In this document: positions 39,145 to 43,624 of the stretch, piece after piece
Layout of the letters: every line of letters starts with the position of its first letter
Position numbering within the stretch: position 1 is the first letter of the stretch
Source of the DNA: a virus
Length of the DNA: 43,624 nucleotides
Reading direction: 5' to 3' (one strand)
IMG/VR virus record: IMGVR_UViG_3300025687_000089
Location: 1-43,624 of that record
The notes under the pieces: model-generated
Told to the model about the DNA's origin: nothing
Database searches by the model: none
What the model saw: only the letters and a program-made list of their open reading frames with translations
Translations under genes and position numbers: made by a program

Positions 39145-39422
39145 CGGTCCCCCTCCGCCTTCAGCTCGGCCCGGCGGGCCTGTTCTTGCACCACTAGCTC
39201 TAAGCGTAGCTGGCTGAGAGGGCTTTTGCCTGACCTACGGGCAAAAAACCTAGCTGAGTTCTCTAGATGCCTGTCGGACATGTCCTTTATCTTCATCGTA
39301 GTGCCGTCTGCGGTTGTCCACACACCTTTACATAGCCGCTCGGCTATAAGTTCGTGTGCACTTTCCCTCGCAAACCCCTCGACCAGATCCCGCTCCATGT
39401 AGTAGTCGGCCATGTCACCCAT
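39141..39422 (-). CDS. Hypothetical 93-aa charged protein
   Basis: Begins MGDMADYYMERDLVEGFARES; helical, with alternating charge, and ends RRAELKAEGDR. The last residues match the C-terminus of the upstream neighbour (LAELKAEGDR), because both overlap similar ribosome-binding sites. The start shares one base with the upstream stop (TAATG) and follows AAGGAGACCGATA. No family recognised. Confidence 0.65.
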   Translation of the reverse strand: MGDMADYYMERDLVEGFARESAHELIAERLCKGVWTTADGTTMKIKDMSDRHLENSARFFARRSGKSPLSQLRLELVVQEQARRAELKAEGDR

Positions 39423-39580
39423 TATCGGTCTCCTTCGGCTTTGAGTTCAGCGAGCCGCTCGCGTTCCGAGTCGTACTCGTCGAGGTCGCAGTGGATACAG
39501 CAGGGCGTCTCGAAGTGCCACGGGCTGTAGAGTTCGGTCGAGCAGACTTTGCAGTGTTGCATGGGCTCTAGGTTAGTCAT
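39422..39580 (-). CDS. 52-aa zinc-ribbon protein
   Basis: From ATG 39580: MTNLEPMQHCKVCSTELYSP..., with CKVC near residue 10 and a second pair CIHC (in CCIHC) near residue 29, the zinc ribbon layout, then an acidic/basic helix ending AELKAEGDR. The start overlaps the upstream stop by eight bases (ATGACTAA) behind GGTGGT. An upstream in-frame start at 39670 would read through the preceding gene and is rejected. Confidence 0.65.
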   Translation of the reverse strand: MTNLEPMQHCKVCSTELYSPWHFETPCCIHCDLDEYDSERERLAELKAEGDR

Positions 39581-39884
39581 CAGTACCACCCCCTCGTATA
39601 CCTGGAAACGGCGGCACGGGGCAGACGGCGGATAGCTCTGAGTTGTCGGCCCCCTGCTCTGTGGCCGCAACCTCGGCCTGGATTGCGCGGGCGGCTAGTA
39701 CGGCAAAGTGCGCCACTTTAGTTGGTAAGCCGCCTGTGTCCTGGTCGAGGACATATCCAGCCGCAATCGTCGCCGCCATCATTTCGAGGTGTCGGCGCTC
39801 GCGGTCTTCGTTTGAGGGCATCGGCTTGAGTACACCCCATTGCAGAAGTTTCTCAATCAGTTGTGTTGGGGTCTGGTCGGCCAT
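39573..39884 (-). CDS. Hypothetical 103-aa protein
   Basis: From ATG 39884: MADQTPTQLIEKLLQWGVLKP, then helical (HLEMMAATIAAGYVLDQ; VAHFAVLAARAIQAEVAATE), ending RGGGTDD. The start overlaps the upstream TGA (TGATGG). The tail GGTDD is again encoded by the ribosome-binding region of the following gene (GGTACTGATGACTAA). No family recognised. Confidence 0.65.
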   Translation of the reverse strand: MADQTPTQLIEKLLQWGVLKPMPSNEDRERRHLEMMAATIAAGYVLDQDTGGLPTKVAHFAVLAARAIQAEVAATEQGADNSELSAVCPVPPFPGIRGGGTDD

Positions 39885-40102
39885 CACTTCACCCCCTGCC
39901 GTGCCATCTTCAGTAGTGCCTCTAGCACTGGGATCCCGTCGTCGGGGTCGACTTGCGCCATGATACAGCCATTGCGCACAACCACCATGCGCCCTGTGCC
40001 CCACATCGTAGCGCGGTAAGTTACGGAGCCGGCTGCCGTTGTCCAGCAGACAGCTCTGATGGGGCGATCCTCTTCAATGTACTCGATTTCCAGTGTGGTC
40101 AT
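39884..40102 (-). CDS. Hypothetical 72-aa protein
   Basis: Begins MTTLEIEYIEEDRPIRAVCWTT; beta-rich first half (SVTYRATMWGTGRMVVVRNG), helical end (GIPVLEALLKMARQGVK). Looks like a small folded domain. Overlaps the primase stop as ATGA behind GGAGAAACGAA, so it is translated after the primase. No family recognised. Confidence 0.65.
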   Translation of the reverse strand: MTTLEIEYIEEDRPIRAVCWTTAAGSVTYRATMWGTGRMVVVRNGCIMAQVDPDDGIPVLEALLKMARQGVK

Positions 40103-41640
40103 TTCGTTTCTCCTTTAACCGCCCGCCGCCGCTGCTCTAGATCGCGCTCGCCGACAAGTTTGCTGAGGGTACCGTCAGAATCCAACTCTGTCAACGGGAT
40201 CTCCCAATAGTGGAACGCCCCCCGCTTCTTGCGGCCGATGTCCTCCAGGTTCTTCTGGGTGACACCGCTAAACGCCTGGCACACCTGCTGCATCAACGAG
40301 ACGGCCAGAAACAACGTCGTCTCGCCGTCGCTGTGCTTGAGCCACGCCTTGCCCTTGTTGATCGCCTTGTTGTCCTCACGGATCGGGGCGCCCTCGAGGA
40401 AAGTCTGGCCGATGTACCCCGCGTCGGCGGCATCCCGGACGTGCTGGCGGAGGGTGTCCTTGAACTCGTCGAAGTCGTCGCCCAGGATCTTCGAGTGCCG
40501 GGTCGTCGCGTGGAGGTGCCGCTGAAAGGCCTTCCACCAGAGCATCTCCAGGGCCAACGGCGATTGCCCTAGGGTGTCCTCCGGGCAGTCCCCCATCTGC
40601 GACAGCAGGCCAAGCACCTCCTCACGGTTCGCCAACGACGCAACCTCCTCCGACCGAGGGCCGACAGTCAGCACATAGCCCTTCGTCTTGCCCCGCTCTG
40701 TGTTGGTCTGCATCGTGACCGGCGCACCGAAGAGCAGCTCGGCCTCGGCGGCGGCCTCCGAGGGCAGCACGATCTTCTTCTCCTTGACGTTACCCCAGCC
40801 GCTTTTCCAGCCATTCAGGAAGTGCGACTCGAAGTCGTCCGCGTCAAAGACCGACTCGCCGGCCTGCGCTGGACAGACCCGCCGGGCGAAGTCGATGGCC
40901 TTCGCCTTGAACGCCAGGGTCGGCTTCTCGCGGCCCCAGATTCGGCCCATGATCTCGCCCGTGTGGAACCCGAAGTGGCTGAAGGTGCCGCCTGGGATAC
41001 AGTCGTCGGGCATATGCACTAGCAACGTGTCGAACAAGCGGTGCAACTCCGTCGGCATCGCGGGCGCGTTGTTCTGCGAGGGCGGCCGGCAGAGCTTCTG
41101 GTAGGCACTGAGCGGCATCTCAGGCAACCGGTCAAGGTCCAGCGGTCGCTCCCACTCGTAGGAGCCGCGCCCCGCCTTGCCGTCGGCCACAGAGCCGGGC
41201 AGCATGAGGCCACGCGAGCCAACGGCCGAGGCGAAGAGGTCGCCCTTGTAGCCGCCGAGGTCGAAGTTCCGGGCGGGGTGGCGCAGCTCGTGGCCCGAGG
41301 GTGCCCTGAAGTAGATGTGGAGGCCGCCGCTCACCGTCCGGGCCACCGCGACGCCGGCCGGGAGTTGGTCGACGGGCGACGCCACCCGCCAGAATGCCGT
41401 CAGGTCCACGCCAGGGACATCCACGTCGACGATCACCAGTGCAACAGGGTCGGTGGGCTTCGGGACCAAGCACCAGCCAGTCGAGCCTACGGCGCTTCTC
41501 AGGGCGTCGCCCGCTTGCTGCTGGTTGAGCTTCGACCAGCCGGGCAGCCGGGGGCCCTTGTCGTATCCGGTGACGGGAAGGACGGTGTAGCCTCGGGCGA
41601 GGAGGGTGGTGGCGGTCTGGGGGTTGGGCTGGCTAGTCAT
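40099..41640 (-). CDS. Archaeo-eukaryotic-type primase-polymerase (PrimPol)
   Basis: 513 residues from ATG 41640, overlapping the upstream stop by eight bases (ATGACTAG). The N-terminal domain has the primase-polymerase features: VIVDVD (D-x-D, about residues 67-72) and SGGLHIYF (His near 106), then GGYKGDLFASAVGSRGLMLPG. The C-terminal 300 residues are helical and contain no Walker A motif, so unlike many phage PrimPol proteins it lacks a fused helicase. The separate SF1 helicase could supply that activity. It probably primes replication from the region near 42300-42610. An upstream frame extension to 41736 lies within another gene. Confidence 0.85.
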   Translation of the reverse strand: MTSQPNPQTATTLLARGYTVLPVTGYDKGPRLPGWSKLNQQQAGDALRSAVGSTGWCLVPKPTDPVALVIVDVDVPGVDLTAFWRVASPVDQLPAGVAVARTVSGGLHIYFRAPSGHELRHPARNFDLGGYKGDLFASAVGSRGLMLPGSVADGKAGRGSYEWERPLDLDRLPEMPLSAYQKLCRPPSQNNAPAMPTELHRLFDTLLVHMPDDCIPGGTFSHFGFHTGEIMGRIWGREKPTLAFKAKAIDFARRVCPAQAGESVFDADDFESHFLNGWKSGWGNVKEKKIVLPSEAAAEAELLFGAPVTMQTNTERGKTKGYVLTVGPRSEEVASLANREEVLGLLSQMGDCPEDTLGQSPLALEMLWWKAFQRHLHATTRHSKILGDDFDEFKDTLRQHVRDAADAGYIGQTFLEGAPIREDNKAINKGKAWLKHSDGETTLFLAVSLMQQVCQAFSGVTQKNLEDIGRKKRGAFHYWEIPLTELDSDGTLSKLVGERDLEQRRRAVKGETK

Positions 41641-41881
41641 CGGTGATTGTTGCCTCGCCCCAGGGCTCGAGGATTTCGTTGAGGCTCTCAAGTAGCCCTG
41701 AATCGGATAGGACGAACGCGCCCCAAGTGTTAGCACCGTGGTCGTCGTGTGCCTCGATGGCCTGCTTGTATTGCTCTAAAGCGTCATTGTAGGACGCTAG
41801 GTGCTCGTCGCGCAACTTGACTAGGGCCGTGATCGTCAGGTCCGTCAGGTGGCCTTCGGGGTCGGGGTGCGCTAGGCTCAT
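41633..41881 (-). CDS. Hypothetical 82-aa protein before the primase
   Basis: From ATG 41881 (MSLAHPDPEGHLTDLTITALVKLRDEHLASYNDALEQ, shown in part) with GGAGGCGCT immediately upstream. Mostly helical with a central charged coil and an acidic tail (PWGEATITDD). A longer reading to 42037 overlaps a better small gene and is rejected. Possibly a replication accessory by position; no family recognised. Confidence 0.65.
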   Translation of the reverse strand: MSLAHPDPEGHLTDLTITALVKLRDEHLASYNDALEQYKQAIEAHDDHGANTWGAFVLSDSGLLESLNEILEPWGEATITDD

Positions 41882-42042
41882 AGCGCCTCCACGATCCACG
41901 CTGCGGCCTGCCAGCAAGCCACGCCAATAATCACAGCCGTAAGCCCTCCGTGGAAGGCCCGGCTCGCTAGGGTGGGTTTGCTGGGAGTCCTGGCCCACGC
42001 GTAGGCGACCAGACACAGGAGGGCGAACAGGAGCCACACCAT
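41878..42042 (-). CDS. 54-aa membrane protein with two hydrophobic helices
   Basis: From ATG 42042: MVWLLFALLCLVAYAWARTPS, then a second helix (LTAVIIGVACWQAAAWIV) and a short end EAL. GGGGAGGG lies about nine bases upstream. The stop overlaps the next start (ATGA). Two membrane spans separated by a short basic loop suggest a hairpin in the inner membrane. It could be a superinfection or host-membrane protein, but no evidence decides. Confidence 0.6.
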   Translation of the reverse strand: MVWLLFALLCLVAYAWARTPSKPTLASRAFHGGLTAVIIGVACWQAAAWIVEAL

Positions 42043-42207
42043 CTACTCAACCCTCCCCGGCCACTCGTAGCCCTGGCTCTGGAAGTAGAAGGCAAACACC
42101 TTCCGCATGAAGGCCGCTCTGGTGAGATCATCAGCGGCGGCCGTGGAGTCCACTAGCTCGAGCTGGGGCTCTGAGAAGTAGACCGAGGTTTTGATGTCGT
42201 TCTTCAT
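42043..42207 (-). CDS. Ribbon-helix-helix (CopG/Arc-like) regulator, first gene of cluster II
   Basis: 54 residues: MKNDIKTSVYFSEPQLELVD... The pattern is a short basic strand (IKTSVYF) followed by two helices (SEPQLELVDSTAAADD and LTRAAFMRKVFAFYFQSQ), the exact length and layout of ribbon-helix-helix DNA-binding domains. These dimers read DNA with the strand. It lies immediately downstream of two ACCCC-N6-GGGGT dyads, so autoregulation and control of the replication operon are likely. No Shine-Dalgarno site is seen before ATG 42207, which may indicate weak or leaderless translation. Confidence 0.65.
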   Translation of the reverse strand: MKNDIKTSVYFSEPQLELVDSTAAADDLTRAAFMRKVFAFYFQSQGYEWPGRVE

Positions 42208-42229
42208 CGGAGGCGCAGTCTAACAGAAA

Positions 42230-42290
42230 GGGGTGCTGGTTCAACCCCTAAAACGGGGTAACTCTGAGTTGACCCCAAAAAAGGGGTGCT
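42230..42290. promoter_or_regulatory. Operator array of GGGGT/ACCCC half-sites upstream of the regulator
   Basis: Two dyads of identical geometry, ACCCC-N6-GGGGT at 42244-42259 and 42272-42287 (spacers TAAAAC and AAAAAA), are spaced 28 bp apart. A further GGGGTGCT half-site lies at 42230-42237, repeated at 42283-42290, and another GGGGTGC at 42651-42657 lies beyond the origin-like region. The array sits 23-83 bp before the ribbon-helix-helix start. Short spaced dyads in tandem are typical operators for such proteins, which bind cooperatively. Confidence 0.55.
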
Positions 42291-42610
42291 CCCTCAACTA
42301 GGTAGCGAAAAGGTCGATTTCGACATGGTTTAGACATACATTTGCCATTTATATGGTGCGGATAACTACCTTAGAGTAAACGACTTACGGAATATTAGAG
42401 GGTCATTTCGCCATTTAGACATGATTCGCGTTTCGCCGAAAAGGTGAATCTGGGTACAAACTCACGGTATTTTGGAAAACGCCTCATTTCCAGCAAACGG
42501 CGAATATGGCGAAACGGTCGTAAGTCCTTTACAGCAAACAAACTTCGATGGCGAAACGATGGCGAAACCATGGCGAACGCCGACCCTCGATGGCGAACGG
42601 TCATAAGAAG
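42291..42610. other. Probable replication origin: A+T-rich, iteron-bearing gene-free region
   Basis: About 320 bp without a convincing gene, with local G+C near 38% at 42361-42420 in a genome near 60%. It carries the decamer ATGGCGAAAC at 42506-42515, 42548-42557 and 42559-42568, its nine-base form ATGGCGAAC at 42570-42578 and 42590-42598, and inverted copies TTTCGCCAT at 42406-42414 and TTTCGCC at 42431-42437. A perfect GTCGA-TT-TCGAC palindrome lies at 42313-42324. Iterons beside an A+T-rich stretch, next to the replication operon, are the usual anatomy of an initiator-dependent origin. Confidence 0.55.
42506..42598 (+). repeat. Direct repeats ATGGCGAA(A)C (five copies)
   Basis: Three exact copies of ATGGCGAAAC and two of ATGGCGAAC, four of them within 51 bp (42548-42598). 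The second and third copies are 11 bp apart start to start, as is the step to the fourth, so these three would face the same side of the helix. The last copy is followed by GGTCATAAG, similar to GGTCGTAAG after the first. Confidence 0.75.
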
Positions 42611-42642
42611 GCGGCGGACCACTCTTTAGAGCAGTCCGCCGC
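42611..42642 (-). terminator. Strong hairpin, probable terminator of leftward cluster I
   Basis: GCGGCGGAC (42611-42619) pairs perfectly with GTCCGCCGC (42634-42642), and the loop contains an additional CTCT/AGAG pairing. Read leftward, the stem is followed by CTTCTTATGA, a modest T-rich tail. It lies after the last gene of cluster I (ends 42688) and before the iterons, so it would stop leftward transcripts from entering the origin. Confidence 0.6.
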
Positions 42643-42687
42643 TTTGGCAGGGGGTGCGAAATATTCCCCACCCCTAGGTTAACACCG

Positions 42688-42822
42688 TTAATCCGATCCG
42701 TCCCAGAGCCAGGTCGCCCCGAGTAGTCCGATAATAAGCCCGAGGCCGACGTAGCCGAGGATCAGCACCCAGAGCCCAGCGCCGAGGGTGACGCTCGCGG
42801 CCAGCTTTTGCGGCTCGATCAT
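42688..42822 (-). CDS. 44-aa single-pass membrane protein, last gene of cluster I
   Basis: From ATG 42822: MIEPQKLAASVTLGAGLWVLI..., one long hydrophobic helix (LWVLILGYVGLGLIIGLLG) and a C-terminal WLWDGSD. GGAGGGAAGCC precedes the start, which overlaps the upstream TGA (ATGA). Followed by about 45 bp and the terminator-like hairpin. Likely inner-membrane; unknown role. Confidence 0.6.
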   Translation of the reverse strand: MIEPQKLAASVTLGAGLWVLILGYVGLGLIIGLLGATWLWDGSD

Positions 42823-42986
42823 GGCTTCCCTCCTAGCGCCAGCACGTTGGCACAAACCGACCCCTCAAGGGCGGCCAGCTTCACCCAGTGCCGTTCGCAG
42901 ATGAACCGTGTTGTTCGCCCACGAGCGGGCAGGACGCCAACGACCGAGGGCCGTCGGCAGCGGCTAATGGCGCAAGTTTCACTCAC
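42819..42986 (-). CDS. 55-aa Cys/Arg-rich protein
   Basis: From GTG 42986 overlapping the upstream TGA (GTGA), behind GGAGGCCCTAA: MSETCAISRCRRPSVVGVLP..., with C...C near residues 5 and 10, then CERH and a later Cys. Spacing suggests a small zinc site. The first eight codons closely match the 14-codon frame at 43332-43376 (MSDVCAIS), so the 5' end has been duplicated. Confidence 0.5.
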   Translation of the reverse strand: MSETCAISRCRRPSVVGVLPARGRTTRFICERHWVKLAALEGSVCANVLALGGKP

Positions 42987-43339
42987 TTAGGGCCTCCAGC
43001 TTCGAGGTAGTTCAGTGCATTGTCTACACTATCTAGGGCCGCCCTGGCGTATTGCTGAGGGGCGCGAACCCCTACGGCTAGGCGCCATAAGGTGCGACGC
43101 AGCTTCTCGGTGATGGCGTTGGACATGGTTAGGGCTTGCTTCGCTGCAAGTAGTTCCGAGGCTAGTTGTTCCTCAGGCTTACCTACTGCGCCTTCTACCG
43201 CCTCTAGACGGTTAACGGCTGTGCGCAGAGCATACTTTTGGCAGCCTTTGCAGTTTGTGGTGAGCATCTCGGTTGTTAAGCGGGTGCCAGCGCCTCCGCA
43301 GGCGGGCGACCCCTTTAGGTCTAGGTGTAGTTTAGTCAT
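42983..43339 (-). CDS. 118-aa zinc-binding, helical protein
   Basis: From ATG 43339 (MTKLHLDLKGSPACGGAGTRL) with AAGGAG eight bases upstream. An N-terminal zinc module (PACGG near 13 and CKGC near 30) follows the common phage layout 'HL...ACG...T...C..C'. A long helix follows (LEAVEGAVGKPEEQLASELLAAKQAL) with a further helical end (YARAALDSVDNALNYLEAGGPK). A start at 43372 is possible but lacks a ribosome-binding site. Function unknown. Confidence 0.65.
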   Translation of the reverse strand: MTKLHLDLKGSPACGGAGTRLTTEMLTTNCKGCQKYALRTAVNRLEAVEGAVGKPEEQLASELLAAKQALTMSNAITEKLRRTLWRLAVGVRAPQQYARAALDSVDNALNYLEAGGPK

Positions 43340-43376
43340 CGGTAGCTCCTTGGCTAATGGCGCAAACGTCACTCAT
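43332..43376 (-). CDS. 14-codon mini-ORF, duplicated gene start used as a bridge
   Basis: ATG 43376 lies in the end of the 76-residue gene (ATGAGTGA overlap) behind AGGGGG. The frame reads MSDVCAISQGATDD and stops across the ATG of the next gene (ATGACTAA). Its first 26 bases match 42961-42986 at 21 positions, the start of the 55-residue gene. It is either a remnant left by gene loss or a coupling leader that also houses the AAGGAG site for the next gene. Confidence 0.4.
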   Translation of the reverse strand: MSDVCAISQGATDD

Positions 43377-43599
43377 TAGAGCCCCCTGCGCCGTTAGTGG
43401 TTGACTTTTCACCAGTTGCAGCAGCGACTAGCCGGGCCGCCCCGACCACCGCGCCCATCGCTAGGCCGCAGCGCCACTTGTAGTGCTTCCAGGCGAAGTC
43501 GTCGTCGAGGGGCGGCACGTCGTCGCGGGTTTTGTCGAGGGCCGCCAGCGAGCGGCGTAGGGTGTCGAGGTGGTCAGTCATTGGTGTATGGTCGTTCAT
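43369..43599 (-). CDS. Hypothetical 76-aa protein
   Basis: From ATG 43599 (MNDHTPMTDHLDTLRRSLAAL) with GGGGAGG six bases upstream. A charged helix is followed by a weakly hydrophobic Ala/Gly segment (CGLAMGAVVGAARLVAAATG) that could associate with membrane. Ends GAGGSNE, again encoded by the next ribosome-binding site. Its start and upstream 34 bases are the same as at the left end of the window. No family recognised. Confidence 0.65.
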   Translation of the reverse strand: MNDHTPMTDHLDTLRRSLAALDKTRDDVPPLDDDFAWKHYKWRCGLAMGAVVGAARLVAAATGEKSTTNGAGGSNE

Positions 43600-43624
43600 C
43601 TAGGGCCTCCCCAGGAAAGCTAGG
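43591..43624. repeat. Terminal direct repeat, right copy (34 bp)
   Basis: Exact copy of bases 37-70. It contains the end of what would be the 71-residue gene at 46-261 and the start of the 76-residue gene, as expected if the two ends join. Confidence 0.8.

Noticed and set aside
42500-42600. Iterons as a CRISPR array
   Set aside because: Repeat units are only about ten bases with irregular short spacing; no array of longer repeats and uniform spacers and no Cas1/Cas2 genes are present.
42395-42629. Short frames (60-75 codons) inside the iteron region
   Set aside because: Their sequence is dictated by the repeats, they lack ribosome-binding sites, and the region has origin-like rather than coding character.
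1-43624. tRNA genes, integrase, phage RNA polymerase
   Set aside because: I looked for cloverleaf-like stretches and for recombinase and polymerase motifs and saw none; a dedicated tRNA scan was not possible here.

Overview
The window is an essentially complete tailed-phage genome of about 43.6 kb, roughly 60% G+C by eye and almost wholly coding. Terminase, portal, scaffold and capsid genes are followed by a short-tail nozzle protein, fibres and three large internal virion proteins, which points to a podovirus of T7-like architecture. There is no phage RNA polymerase, integrase or recognisable repressor of lysogeny, so it looks lytic and dependent on host RNA polymerase. The host cannot be named from the sequence; Shine-Dalgarno sites (GGAGGG, AAGGAG) show only that it is a bacterium. 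The last 34 bases repeat bases 37-70 exactly, and the small-gene arrays at both ends have the same orientation and style, so the map is probably circular or circularly permuted.

Layout. (1) Leftward cluster I runs from about 3235 down to 1 and, through the presumed joint, from 43624 to 42688. It holds about 18 tiny, tightly overlapping genes, many of them zinc ribbons or single-helix membrane proteins, and ends at a strong hairpin (42611-42642). (2) A bidirectional control region (3236-3662) carries two near-identical TGAGA-N5-TCTCA operators and a promoter-like site before terminase. (3) The rightward late cluster (3663-30406) runs TerL, portal, two small genes, scaffold, major capsid protein, adaptor, a very large nozzle protein interrupted by lectin-like domains, stalk fibre, two glycosidase-like tail proteins, internal virion proteins, and overlapping membrane genes likely for lysis. 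(4) A rightward accessory segment (30486-32522) has a metallophosphoesterase, RuvC-like resolvase and small genes. (5) Leftward cluster II (42207 to 32506) is the replication operon: a ribbon-helix-helix regulator, PrimPol-type primase, DNA methyltransferase, SF1 helicase, second methyltransferase, family A DNA polymerase with proofreading domain, a Cas4-like Fe-S nuclease and a zinc protein. (6) Between the two leftward clusters lies an A+T-rich, iteron-rich probable origin (about 42291-42610) next to operator-like ACCCC-N6-GGGGT dyads.

Working model (inference): the ribbon-helix-helix protein controls cluster II from the dyads. PrimPol, SF1 helicase and PolA replicate from the iteron region. 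The Cas4-like nuclease and RuvC process recombination intermediates before packaging, and the two methyltransferases modify phage DNA. The most unusual features are the lectin-like insertions in the nozzle gene, the recurrent ribosome-binding-site/stop/start junction cassettes that give unrelated small proteins the same C-terminal residues, the iteron/operator region, and a polymerase O-helix with Asn in place of the conserved Tyr.
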